A stretch of DNA of 64,000 nt, taken from contig NW_025791658.1 in NCBI RefSeq assembly GCF_921293095.1, positions 3,720,001-3,784,000 on the forward strand, in the 5' to 3' direction. The DNA comes from Ischnura elegans. Its lineage: Eukaryota > Arthropoda > Insecta > Odonata > Coenagrionidae. Shown here piece by piece: positions 10,426-20,437 of this stretch (within the stretch, counting starts at the first letter, position 1; the number at the start of each line of letters is the position of its first letter). The notes under the pieces are model-generated. The model was not told where the DNA came from, made no database searches, and saw nothing but the letters and a program-made list of their open reading frames with translations. A program made the translations under genes and the position numbers.

Positions 10426-11087
10426 TAGGGTAGTTTCCTTCATGAAAGAAAACGAAAGGCATTGATTGCGATTCGTTACCCACCATTAGCGTATTCATAA
10501 TATACAAATTATTTGGTTTTAGAAATACCGGTTTAGACGAATGGCAATGGTCAATTTTATCCTCATTTGAAAAAGGCCAGATTGGCACCCATGCGATGCC
10601 ACTCCACGTGACGTCACAGGGACCTAGTTTCAATATGAGTAGATAGGAATAATACATCCTCTGAGATTACCAATGCACGCATGAGGCACAGAGCTCAGGG
10701 AAACATGTCTTAATAATCACCTATTAAAACTGGCTAAGGTCGGAAAGTTTTCTTCGCTTGATAAGGTATTAATAAACCTATTTTAAGCCATGCGCTACCA
10801 GCCAGGAAGGTACTCAGCTACCCGTTAGCATCCTGCGTCCTATCAGCGCTCAGAGCCTCGATCAAGGTCACCTACCAGGCGGGAGGGGGAACCAGAAATG
10901 CGTCGCACGGACTTTTTCCCTTCATTCCTACTTACGCGTCGCGTTTTCGCTCGCTTGAAAATTTTCACTTTTCATTTGATCGCGAAAAATAGATATTGTC
11001 ATTTAAAAATCTAAAAGCGTGAAATACGTACTCCAGGAGTAATAATCTTTCGATTAGAAAATAAAAAAATAATAGGAAACCACCCTA
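10426..11087. mobile_element. Spy-like MITE copy 6, inside the foldback insert
   Basis: Sits between CTGGCAA and TTACAAG. The opposite arm of the same hairpin, at about 11228-11239, keeps the unoccupied site CTTGTAATTGCCAG, so the join CTGGC-AATT-ACAAG is directly visible. Confidence 0.9.
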
Positions 11088-11089
11088 TT

Positions 11090-11275
11090 ACAAGTATCAG
11101 TACATAGAATTTACACCCTTGAAGGCGTTAGAGGGGCGGTGGAGTGGAGGTCCCACCCTCCCCCATTCCCCTCCACTCCACCGCCCCTCTAACGCCTTCA
11201 AGGGTGTAAATTCTATGTACTGATACTTGTAATTGCCAGATGATGATACGCTGTATCGAAACCGGTCGCAAATAT
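11090..11275. repeat. Hairpin core of the retroelement insert
   Basis: 11086-11148 and 11172-11238 are inverted copies (ACAAGTATCAGTACATAG ... AGGGGCGGTGGAGTGGA) around a 23-bp C-rich loop. The arms continue outward into the GCGACCGGTTTCGAT segments. Confidence 0.85.
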
Positions 11276-11711
11276 ATTTTATTTTATATGTGATTTAACA
11301 CTTTCCCGGCGAACAATATTTGAATATTTTTTTAAATATTTTGTAGCCGTGGGAATGGGTAGCGAGTCGGTACCCGAAACGTCGGCGCTCTTGCATAATC
11401 TTACCCGCGCGTTATCCCGGGAAGATTTTTCAAATATTTTATTATGTGAAACAGCAAAGTCTTTTTCTTCACCTTTATGCATTAATCCATTTTACTTAAT
11501 TAGATTGATATTACTAATGGAATAGCGTAAGGATCAATAAAATATCCCTCAGAAAGCCGTAAAACTCACCATTTTGAACCATTTAATTTATAATTCCTAT
11601 TTACTAATAATAATTTAATAATCTCGCTCCTACCGCTTATCCTGGTGGGTATACCGTAACCCCCACGCACCCCGGCATTAGTTGCACCTAAACCCCCCTC
11701 CCCAGCCTTAA

Positions 11712-12365
11712 TAGGGAAGTTTCCTTCATCAAAGAAACCGAAAGGCATTGATTGCGATTTGTTACCCACCATTACTGTATTCATAACATACAAATTATTT
11801 CGTTTTAGAAATACCGGTTTAGACGAATGGCAATGGTCCATTTTTATCCTCATTTGAAAAGGGCCAATTTGGCGCCCATGCGATGCCACTCCACGTGACG
11901 TCACAGGGACCTAGTTTCTATAGGAGAAGATAGGAGTTATACATCGTCTGAGATTACCAATGCATGCATGAGGCGCAGAGCTGAGGGAAACATGTCTTAA
12001 TAATCACCTATTAAAACTGGCTAAGGTCGGAAAGTTTTCTTCGTTTGATAAGGTATTAATAAACCTTTTTTAAGCCAAGCGCTACCAGCCAGCAAGGCAC
12101 TCAGCTACCCTCTAGCAGCCTGCGTCCTATCAGCGCTCAGAGCCTCGATCAAGGTCACCTCACAAGACGGGAGGGGGAACCAGAAATACGTCACACGGAG
12201 AGATTTCCTTACCCGTCGCGTTTTCGCGCACTTGAAAATTTTCACTTTTCATTCAATCGCGAAAAATAGATATCGTCATTTAAAAATCTAAAAGCGTGAA
12301 ATACGTACTCCAGGAGTAATAATCTTCCGATATAGGCAATAAAAAAATAATAGGAAGCCACCCTA
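11712..12365. mobile_element. Spy-like MITE copy 7, inside hAT element A
   Basis: Sits between AGCCTTAA and TTCCTGAC. Unoccupied hAT copies at 13144 (complement) and 54553-54563 read AGCCTTAATTCCT, showing that AATT is kept and nothing is duplicated. Confidence 0.9.
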
Positions 12366-12383
12366 TTCCTGACTGCGCCCCTG

Positions 12384-13143
12384 CCCTGTATCCACCTATA
12401 GGGTGTTTGGCGGGGGGTGACAAATCACCAACATGCAGCATGAAATAGGACCGTAACAAGCACACCGCACGGCAATAGAAATATTAAGAATACTAACAAA
12501 ATATGCAGATAAGTAACGGAAGGCCATTGACACGGGGCCGAATGAGATCAAAGGTTCCTTTAGTTCCCGCCAGGTTTGAGTCGCGTCACTTATGCAGAAG
12601 AAAAAATTTGAGTAACAGAGGCGGCTTAGCCCCAAAACTCGTGTCTTTAAGACGTTTCGGCGTTTCCCAGATCAACTAAAATACCTTAGTGTAAGAGACA
12701 GAAACAGCAGACTCAACTTCCGGTCCCACCCTTTTCACGCCCCCAACCCATCACCTACACACTCCATATTTTTCCCGAGTCATGCGTTTCTGTCACTGCG
12801 AAGAGTCGAGTCTCTTTACGCTCATCTTCCATCCTCGCGTGGGAAACTGCAGAGCTGGGTGAAAGAGAAAGACGATGGCTGAGGATGAGGAAGGGGGAGG
12901 AGGGGAGGTCAGCGGAGGGGGGCCGTTGGACGACGAACGTCGCGGAGTCGGACGCGTGGCGGCAAAGAATGTAAACGAGTAGAATAATAAAATCATCTCT
13001 CCGTAGTGTATGAGTTTCCTTTCAAAAATCCCTGCCAATTGATCGGCGACACCCCTTAGAGCATCGGGGGTCTTACACATCGGGTGTTTTATTTTCCGTA
13101 AGAATTCCCGGTGGAGTCGATTTCTATCTGATATTACCTTCAT
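12384..13143. other. LINE 3' fragment and unassigned GC-rich sequence
   Basis: 12391-12430 continues a LINE 3' end (TAGGGTGTTTGGCGGGGGG). From about 12700 to 13000 the text is purine/pyrimidine biased. A minus-strand open frame (13143-12793) begins at the target duplication of the next hAT element and turns into low-complexity Pro/Ser. I do not recognise it as a gene. Confidence 0.35.
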
Positions 13144-13383
13144 CAGGGGCCAGCTAGGAATTAAGGCTGGGGAAACTAATACCGGAGTGTGGGGGGGTAT
13201 GGAATACCCACCAGGATAAGCGGTAGGTGCGAGATTAATAAATTGCGGAGTTTTAATGATAAATGGTTCAAAATGGTGAGTTTTCTACATCTACATAATA
13301 CCACGCAAGCCGCCTAAAAGGCTTGTGGCAGGGGGTGTTAGGACACCAGCCGTTTACAGCTAAAAAAAACAAATTGAAGTGCT

Positions 13384-13843
13384 CTAACGAGGTTGGGACC
13401 TACGTTTATTAAAGTCCTTTATGGTTCGGGGGAAAAACGAATTCCCATAATTATCCGTTCGGCAAAACATTTCTCTTAATTTATCGCTTCTATCGGACCT
13501 GGAAATATAGTGTGGCTCTAATATTATGTTCTCCGTGTCGCTCTTAAAGATATCCATTCTCAATTGTTCAAGCAGTCTAAGCCTAGCGCGCAGCCTCTGA
13601 GTCTCCAACGGTTCCAAGCCTAATTCACTTAACATCTGGGTAACCCTGTCTGTACGCCCGTAACAGTTTTTGACGAAACGCGCAGCCTTCCTTTGTATTT
13701 TATTCATTTTGCGGAATAAGTCTTTCTGTACGGGATCCCATACGCTCGCTGCATATTCAAGGTGCGGTCGGACGAGAGCGAAATAGCACCTTTCTTTTAC
13801 TTTCTCATCCGAAAGTCTTCCCACAATACGCTTGACGAATCCT
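13384..13843 (-). pseudogene. LINE reverse transcriptase C-terminal region
   Basis: The minus frame reads LGFVKRIVGRL, then ALVRPHLEYAASVWDP and KIQRKAARFVKNCYGR. This is the conserved region after the palm/thumb of Jockey/CR1-type reverse transcriptases (LVRPxLEYxSxVWxP...KxQRxAARF). Stop near 13384. Upstream the frame is broken by a Spy-like MITE at a Lys-Leu junction (GCLKK-type codons resume at 14511). The catalytic YADD region is absent through 5' truncation. Confidence 0.8.
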
Positions 13844-13845
13844 AA

Positions 13846-14510
13846 TAGGGTAGTTTCCTTCATCAAAGAAAACGAAAGGCATTGATTGCGATTCGTTACC
13901 CACCATTAGTGTATTCATAATACACAAATTATTTGGTTTTTGAAATACCGGTTTAGACGAATGGCAAGGGTCAAATTTTATCCTCATTTGAAAAAGGCCA
14001 GATTGGCGCCCATGCGATTCCACTCCGCATGACGTCACAGGGACCTAGTTTCTACACGAGAGGATAGGAGTTATGCATCGTCTGAGGTTACCAATGCAAG
14101 CATGAGGCACAGAGCTCAGGGAAACATGTCTTAATAATCACCTATTAAAACTGGCTAATGTCGGAAAGTTTTCTTCGTTTGATAAGGTATTAATAAACCT
14201 TTTTTAAGCCAAGCGCTACCGTTCAGCAAGGTACTCAGCTATCCGCTAGCATCCTGCGACGTATCAGAGCTAAGCCTCGCCTCAAGGTCACCTAACCGGG
14301 CGGGAGGGGGAACCAGAAATACGACGTACGGAGATATTTCCCGACATTCATACTTAAGCGTCGCGTTTTCGCGCGCTTGAAAATTTTCACTTTTCATTTA
14401 ATCGCGAAAAATAGATGTTGTCATTTAAAAATCTAAAAGCGCGAAATACGTACTCCAGGAGTAATAATCTTTCGATTAAGGCAATAAAAAAATAATAGGA
14501 AACCACCCTA
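13846..14510. mobile_element. Spy-like MITE copy 8, inside the LINE
   Basis: Sits between CCTAA and TTTCTTC. Removing TAGGG...CCCTA restores an open reading frame across the site on the minus strand (..ALKK-LGFVKR..), a protein-level check that AATT was the target and nothing was duplicated. Confidence 0.9.
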
Positions 14511-14752
14511 TTTCTTCAGGGCTATGCCGCAAATATGGCTTTCTGAGGGATATTTTATTGATCCTTACACTATTCCATTGGTAATAGCAATCGATTTAAG
14601 TAAAATGGATCAAACTTAAAAATTTCTCTGAGCTCGGGGGGGTTATCCCCCAAAAACCCCGCTCTCTGCGCCATTGACCTTCATGATAACGGGGCTGAAC
14701 TATGGGGATTTGCAATGATTTGGAGTACAAGCCCAAAGAAGAGCGACCATAA

Positions 14753-15406
14753 TAGGGTAGTTTCCTTCATCAAAGAAAACAAAAGGCATTGATGGCGATT
14801 CGTTACCCACCATTAGTGTATTCATAATACACAAATTATTTGGTTTTTGAAATACCGGTTTAGACGAATGGCAAGGGTCAAATTTTATCCTCATTTGAAA
14901 AAGGCCAGATTGGCGCCCATGCGATTCCACTCCACGTGACGTCACAGGGACCTAGTTTCTACACGAGAGGATAGGAGTAATGCATCGTCAGAGGCTACCA
15001 ATGCATGCATGAGTCACAGAGCTCAGGGAAACATGTCTTAATAATCACCTATTAAAACTGGCTAAGGTCGGAAAGTTTTCTTCGCTTGATAAGGTATTAA
15101 TAAACCTTTTTTAAGCCATGCGCTACCAGACAGGAAGGTACTCAGCTACCCGTTAGCATCCTGCGTCCTATCAGCGCTCAGAGTCTCGATCAAGGTCTCT
15201 TCACAAGGAGAGAGGGGGAACCAGAAATGCGTCGCACGGACTTTCCTACTTACGCGTCGCGTTTTTGCGCGCTTGAAATTTTTCACTTTTCATTTAATCG
15301 CGAAAAATAGATATCGTCATTTAAAAATCTAAAAGCGTGAAATACGTACTCCAGGAGTAATAATCTTTCGATTTAGGCAATAAAAAAATAATAGGAAACC
15401 ACCCTA
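14753..15406. mobile_element. Spy-like MITE copy 9
   Basis: Full-length, flanked by ACCATAA and TTGTATTG. It belongs to the subgroup with GGTTTTTGAAATACCGG, shared with 13846-14510 and 24109-24773. Confidence 0.85.
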
Positions 15407-16140
15407 TTGTATTGCTTTTAATATTAGAATTTTAAAAACGTTGTTTGACATCAATATGAATTGGGTTAAACACTATATTCCAACCACAAGAGGCTGTCTT
15501 ATCTTCACTGAACCAGCGATTTCGAGTATTCGACAGTGACTGCTACTTTTCAGTAACGGTGATTCAATCACAGTTAGCGATAAATTGCTCATCACGACTC
15601 ACAGCTCTATCTGCTGAGTCGCTCATTTGAACTGACTCATTCGCACAGAGCCCATCTCCCTGTAGTAGAGATGGGGCGAGTCGTTCTCTTTGCTGATTCA
15701 ATCATTTTGATTCAAGTCACATGAATGATTCAATCATAGAAGAATCAAGATTCTTATCTCATGAGGGATTAACCGTTCCCCTTCAAGATTCTCGTTCTCA
15801 ATTATAATGGGCCGGGTATATACGCATTAGTAATTGGTTGATTAATTGACGCTAGATTTTGTTTTTTTTTAAGTCGTTTCAATATTCTACACAGTGAATT
15901 CATTTGTATGATATAAGATGCGATGGATGCGCTTTTAAAATGTATAGGTTAATTAAAAATGAAAGTATTTGCAATTATTTAATGTATAGATTATGTTACC
16001 ACAACTTTGAAGCACATTCACGCTGCTGACAGTTACAATTTTTGAGTTTTTATATTAAATATTATTTACCAGTATGACTATGGCCCCTCATTTATCGAAA
16101 ACATTTCGGGAAACCCTATTTCGAGATTGAAAATATTAAC
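15407..16140. other. No gene recognised; GATTCA-rich stretch
   Basis: AT-rich, non-coding. About 15640-15770 is dense in GATTCAATCAT and its complement, similar to the ATTCAATCGTTTTGAACGAATCG text at 16370-16410, so probably old transposon sequence. Confidence 0.4.
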
Positions 16141-16492
16141 ACACATTGAAAATCGTATTACCGTTACTTCGAAATCAGGAACTGATATTCGATATCAGTA
16201 TTGTGGCATTCCATTTATCGATCAATTCCTGGCCGTTTTCAAACATTTGAAACCAGTCGAAACCTTCAAATTCCCTCATTTGTCCCGGCACTTACTGCCT
16301 GAAGTGGAACTGATTCATGATCGACTTGCTTGCGAGAAAAGAATCACGAGTCTTATGATTCACATGGTGATTCAATCGTTTTGAACGAATCGTTCGCGAA
16401 CGATCCATCACTATTATGTAGATTATCGCCAGCGAGAAATAACGAGCGGGTCATTGAGATAAGAATGAAAAGTTACGGGACATGAGGTGAGT

Positions 16493-16761
16493 CAGTGGCG
16501 TAGCCAAGAAATTTCATTCGGGGGGGGGGGGGGGGGGGGGGGGGGGAGGCGGGGCGAAACCAGGGGGTACTTTTGAAGAACAGAGGACTTAGTAGAGGGT
16601 TTTAAACTAATTTGAAAACTTTTCATAATCGAAAAACTTCATTTGCTTAAGAAATATTACGTAAATTTATAATTTTTCAATGTTTTATTTTCTTTTATGA
16701 AGAAAAAATAATTGTGTTTTTATATTTCGGACCCCCCGGAACCCCCATGGCTACGCCTCTG
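16493..16761. mobile_element. hAT MITE B (CAGTGGCGTAGCC)
   Basis: Termini CAGTGGCGTAGCC and GGCTACGCCTCTG with an exact 8-bp duplication AGGTGAGT (16485-16492, 16762-16769). It contains a run of about 27 G at 16520-16546. Related copies: 51866-52121, 54988-58287 and a fragment at 21655. Confidence 0.85.
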
Positions 16762-17267
16762 AGGTGAGTCATCTGTTTTTGGAGGATTTGATCTTTAGAT
16801 TTGTGAGAGTGAGACGACGTAGAGTCTGGGAGTGGATTGGTTGCCTTGTATATAGACTCCAACTTCACTTGAATGTAAATGACAATTAATTTTTCATCAC
16901 TCACGCATTCAGGATTATTCCAGTGAATTTCTATTCCACAGGCGTGCTCGTACCATATGTTCCTCTCGCCCAAAATTTCTTCTCACTTAATACTCACATC
17001 TGTGACAGCAGACCCGACGAACACTAGGATTAAAAAAAACCGCTTAGTCCAGTGTTACTGCAAAGTTATACAAAAGAGAAGGAAGGACATGAGAAAGGTT
17101 TTTTGCAGATGGTATAACAGATGATTATAGTATGAATCTTACGGTTGAAAATAATTATAGTAATAAAGTGTCACCTCTAACTACATTACCGATGACGAGG
17201 TGATTGAATACAAAATAAAACGGTAACTGAGAATGTCAATTACTGACCACATTCGTTGGATATCAAA

Positions 17268-17440
17268 CATAGGCGGATCTAGGGTGGGGGGGGGGTACGG
17301 GGGTACGTTCCCTCCCAGGCCCTTAAAAAATATTCCAGATTTTTAATAGGACCACGTTATCATTGCGTTCGTTTTGCATTATGAAGTATCCTTGTGCCCC
17401 CACCAGAACAAAATCCTGGATCCGCCCCTTGGACCTTAAG
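17268..17440. mobile_element. hAT-like GGCGGATC MITE, second copy
   Basis: Matches 3585-3730 (AGATTTTTAATA, TTGCGTTCGTTTTGCATTA, ATCCTTGTGCCCC, CTGGATCCGCCCC). Flanks do not show a clean duplication. Confidence 0.65.
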
Positions 17441-17636
17441 ACAATATTACATGTTAAACAGTTTAAACGAACCTTAAGTAACAAGTTTCCTCGTAGGTCT
17501 CAATAACACACACACATACTCATACGAAACTTCCGCTTACGCCAGTCACCCACTGACACCGAAGAAATGGACAAAGAATATAAAACTAGGAAAATCATGC
17601 TCACACTCACGACCCTGGCGGATTTTTTTAAAGGAA

Positions 17637-17907
17637 TAGTGGCGTAACAAGGCATATGCTTTTAGGCGGGATGTGAGGGTCTAGGGGTAACGCAGCCCCT
17701 CGAGCAACAGGGGTCCGGGAAAATTTTTGAAAAATTACATGCCTGGAAATACATTTCACATCATTTTCACGCTTAAAATTTCACTTTGAGTAAATTCAGT
17801 TATTTTACGTCAAAACTAGACAATAATTTATGAATTTTTTTAAATTCCTCTTAGGTTTTTGGGGGGGGGGATCTATCCCCCTCATCCCCCTCTTAGTTAC
17901 GCCATTG
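17637..17907. mobile_element. hAT-like GTGGCGTAAC MITE
   Basis: Ends TAGTGGCGTAAC and GTTACGCCATTG, flanks TAAAGGAA and TTAGGGAA (6 of 8 match). Partial relatives at about 59206-59346 and 59785-60050. Confidence 0.6.
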
Positions 17908-18366
17908 TTAGGGAACAAAGTCTCCGTAGGTATCAATCACAAACACACTTGCTCAGGTTTGCGAAGCTTTCGCTTCCGACAGTGACCCACTCACACCAAA
18001 GAAATGGACAGCGAATATAAAACTAGGAAATGCACGCTCAGACTCACGCACCTTGAGGATTTGTTCTAAAGAACAAATTTCCGCGTGGGACACACGCACT
18101 CTAACACATAGATATGGGAGTCTATCCCTTACGACAGTGACCGTCAAACAGTCGGGAGTTAGGGATGGATAGTAGTATCGCAAGTGCCAAAGAATGGATC
18201 GAATTTCGGATCATTGCCCATTGAAAAACAGCAAGTAAAAATTATTCTAAAAAATGCAGGAAATAAAAGATAGATGGAATAAAATAATGGAGAGAGGTTC
18301 AAAAAATAATAATACGGTTTTTCCCGACGATGAAAATCTATCGGAGAACACTAAAATTTTCCGAGC

Positions 18367-18686
18367 CGAGGTAACCAGACGCCGGTGGCGCGTCTGGTTA
18401 CCTCGGCTAATAGGGGCCTGAGCAACTCAAGGTGGAAGGCGCGGTTGCGGGGCTCAGGCTACTGGTCTCGGTGGAAAGTCTGGTGGCGCGTCTGGTTGCC
18501 TCGGCTAATAGGGGCCTGAGCAACTCAAGGTGGAAGGCGCGGTTGCGGGGCTCAGGCTACTGGTTTCGGTGGAAAGTCTGGTGGTGCGTCTGGTTGCCTC
18601 GGCTAATAGGACTCATTTAATTCTATACCCCACGACTGACCAGTTCCACCGGTGGCGCGTCTGGTTGCCTCGGCTAATAGGGGCCT
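18367..18686. repeat. 98-bp GC-rich tandem repeat with a leading hairpin
   Basis: GGCCTGAGCAACTCAAGGTG recurs at 18415 and 18513 (period 98). The unit core GCGTCTGGTTGCCTCGGC recurs four times to 18686. The array opens with a 16-bp perfect hairpin, CGAGGTAACCAGACGC and its complement around a 7-bp loop (18367-18405). Its GC content contrasts with the AT-rich flanks. Confidence 0.8.
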
Positions 18687-18879
18687 AACCTCCACAGTCG
18701 GATACCGTATCCACTGGGCTGTCGCCCACTTGATTAACATGGGTGTTCAAAACAGGTTATATGTATAGCGTACCTTCATTGTTTACGATTTTTAATTGCT
18801 TTTTTCTCGGAATTTTACGAGAAGTGCGTCGTCTCGCTTCGGCATATTACATTTGTACCCATAAACTACCGAATCGCAG

Positions 18880-19112
18880 AATTTGAGCTCGATAGTCGAC
18901 GCGAAGGTCGTGTATCCCCTTGTTAGACTCTTAAAACGTCACGGCGTAAGATTTGTGGGCGCGGTATTTTTTAGCTCGCGAAACTCCCGAGACTTTTGGG
19001 AGTCATTTTTTAGTGTGTAAACTGACTTTTAAGCGGAAAAAATATATTGCGGTATTAAGTGTTTACTGTAATATATCAGCATACTGTCTGTAAAAAGTAT
19101 GCAATTTCCCTA
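18880..19112 (-). mobile_element. 5'-end fragment of the THAP element, reverse orientation
   Basis: Matches the complement of 5594-5800: GTATGCAATTTCCCTA terminus, GCGGTATTAAGTGTTTACTGTA, AAACTCCCGAGACTTTTGGGA and CCGTGACGT. The terminus is followed by TT. It abuts the start of the ZAD-gene promoter homology. Its inner end fades at about 18880. Confidence 0.7.
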
Positions 19113-19114
19113 TT

Positions 19115-20006
19115 GTACATTCGTAATTTTTTTCAAATGTGATTCTTCATGCAAGTGATCATTACACATTATATCTCGTGCGGAACCGTGATTTATTTCA
19201 ATTTTCGCCACCCCTTCGAGCTACTGCTACCCTTTCAATTTATACAATTCGTGAATTGAAATTATATTTCTGTAATAATAATTATCCGTGTAAGAACTAC
19301 ACGGCAAGGTATTTCAAAATGTGTGCGCAAAATGAGAAATGACGTAATCCTGCGTTCGCAAGATAACTAATATATTATTGATTGTAATCAAATTAGCCTT
19401 TTTATAACTGTTTTGAAAAATTTAGTTTATATGATTCATCAAAGAAATTTTGTTACCTATCAACTTAGTCACTGCATGGCCGTATACATATTCTTGAACT
19501 CGCGCGACAACTATAAATACGCTTTAATTCCGTTTCTGACCGCATAGTTAAATTTAAAGAAATGTCAAAATATAAATTTTTTCTGCTAACAATCAACGCA
19601 GAAATGATGTAGCTTCAATAAAATGTCCTTATTCTTTTTTGGAATGGTAATTTCTAACTCGTATAGTAGGCCTCTTTACGTGTGCCTCTAGCGGTGATAA
19701 TCGTAACTAGCAAACTTAAATCTAGACGAATCTTTGGTTCCATACTCTCACACTAACAAAGAGAATGAAAGCCGAGGCATAACCGTTCGACAAGCTGCGA
19801 TGTTATTCTCGTTTCATTTTTAGTGGTTGTTGATTGTGAGCTATTGTATTCCACTGTTAGCATTCTAAATTCATTTAATTTTCATACATTATTGAAGTTT
19901 ATGTAGTTCTTTCGTAGGATTTCGAGATTTCTCTCAGTGCTGTGTTGACGATTTCGTGGACGAGTGAATTTTATTTTATGATTGAAGAAGCCATAGCAAT
20001 GAAAAA
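19115..20006 (+). promoter_or_regulatory. Promoter and 5' leader of the ZAD gene
   Basis: AT-rich sequence upstream of the start codon with no credible ORF. It is repeated as a diverged direct copy at 52643-53497, so its limits can be read: homology starts just after the THAP-element fragment and ends about 30 bp before the uORF. A bZIP/CRE-like TGACGTAA (19338) is kept in both copies. No clear TATA box was seen, and the transcription start is not determinable here. Confidence 0.5.
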
Positions 20007-20010
20007 ATGA
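19978..20010 (+). promoter_or_regulatory. Upstream ORF overlapping the ZAD gene start (ATGA)
   Basis: An ATG at 19978 opens a 10-codon ORF (MIEEAIAMKK) whose TGA stop (20008-20010) overlaps the main ATG (20007-20009) by two bases. It has a second in-frame ATG at 19999. If the transcript includes it, ribosomes would terminate exactly at the main start, a layout that can couple or limit translation. The functional role is inference. Confidence 0.5.
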
Positions 20011-20174
20011 GTCTTACTACAGCGATTTTCTCGAATTTGTCGGAAAAGAGTACCACAGTTCCTTTGTGCAGACTTTGTATGCAGAAGAATCACAGTAATT
20101 TCAACATATTCACTTCAAATGTGGCCAGCCAAATGACCGTGGAGGATGCCCTACATGATTTAATCGGTTTAAGA
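20007..20174 (+). CDS. ZAD zinc-finger protein, exon 1 (first half of ZAD)
   Basis: 56 codons from ATG 20007 to donor GTAAGT at 20175. It encodes the first zinc-binding pair of the ZAD, PLCRLC (C21, C24), then a stretch ending HDLIGLR, typical of the first ZAD helix. The start was chosen because it is the first ATG in the ZAD frame and lies just upstream of the domain. An upstream ORF ends over it. Confidence 0.85.
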
Positions 20175-20299
20175 GTAAGTTGCGAGTAGCATTTTGTTTA
20201 TTTTCTTTTGTCGTAATTCTTATTATATTCCGTGTTATCAACAGATTTGCCTTGACGATTCCGTAAATCCTTGACGCTTAGCGTGTTGATTGCTATTAG

Positions 20300-20437
20300 G
20301 TTGCTATGGGAGATGGCCTGCCCGACACCGTATGTCCACAATGTTTGAAGAAGCTCATGGAATTCTGTGATTTCAAAAAGATTTGTTTCGAATCGGACTC
20401 GGAACTGAGAACACTTTCGTCGAGAAATTACTGCAGG
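20300..20437 (+). CDS. ZAD zinc-finger protein, exon 2 (second half of ZAD)
   Basis: 46 codons between acceptor TATTAG (ends 20299) and donor GTGAGT at 20438. It begins VAMGDGLPDTVCPQC, giving the second cysteine pair (C68, C71), followed by the long helix LKKLMEFCDFKKICFESD typical of the ZAD dimer interface. The intron before it is only 125 bp. Confidence 0.85.

Larger units (their letters stand above)
10295..11481. mobile_element. Inverted-repeat retroelement insert with 13-bp target duplication
   Basis: Flanked by the exact 13-bp repeat TTAATCCATTTTA (10282-10294 and 11482-11494). Its two ends are inverted copies (AAAGACTT..GCTGTTTCACA, GCGACCGGTTTCGATAC), with a centre at about 11149-11171. 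The long target duplication and inverted layout suggest a target-primed retroelement (Penelope-like or LINE). No reverse transcriptase is present. A Spy-like MITE has landed in its left arm. Confidence 0.65.
10209..12383. mobile_element. hAT non-autonomous element A, split by two insertions
   Basis: Termini CAGTGGCGCAGCG and CTGCGCCCCTG are hAT-type inverted repeats. The 8-bp flanks CCCTGTAG (10201-10208) and CCCTGTAT (12384-12391) match at 7 of 8. Its own sequence is 10209-10294, 11482-11709 and 12366-12383; the rest is the foldback insert (10295-11481) and a Spy-like MITE (11712-12365). It has itself landed in a LINE 3' end (CTACATAATACC). Confidence 0.8.
13281..14531 (-). mobile_element. 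5'-truncated non-LTR retrotransposon (LINE) in the hAT element
   Basis: The 3' end on the minus strand is CTACATCTACATAATACC with a hairpin-like GCAAGCCGCC..GGCTTGTGGC. It interrupts hAT element A between GAGTTTT and CGGCTTTCTGAG. The same 3' end occurs at 10186-10200 and at the window end (63955 on). Confidence 0.75.
13144..14676. mobile_element. hAT element A, second copy (reverse), split by a LINE
   Basis: Ends CAGGGGCCAGC and CTGCGCCATTG with an exact 8-bp duplication ACCTTCAT (13136-13143 and 14677-14684). The element's own parts are 13144-13280 and about 14532-14676; the middle is a 5'-truncated LINE that itself contains a Spy-like MITE. Its unoccupied AATT (CAGCCTTAATTCC, complement) is a reference for the MITE target. 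Confidence 0.85.
16141..18350. repeat. Duplicated segment, copy 1 (paired with 54636-59705)
   Basis: From ACATTGAAAATCGTAT to ATCTATCGGAGAA this segment matches 54636-59705 collinearly at high identity. It contains a hAT MITE (16493-16761), a GGCGGATC element (about 17268-17440) and a GTGGCGTAAC element (17637-17907). The second copy has the same elements plus a 3 kb piggyBac-like insertion. Confidence 0.85.

Noticed and set aside
12793..13143. 116-codon minus-strand frame
   Set aside because: Its ATG lies in the hAT target duplication and the C-terminal half is low-complexity Pro/Ser. A retroelement gag origin was considered but no motif supports it.
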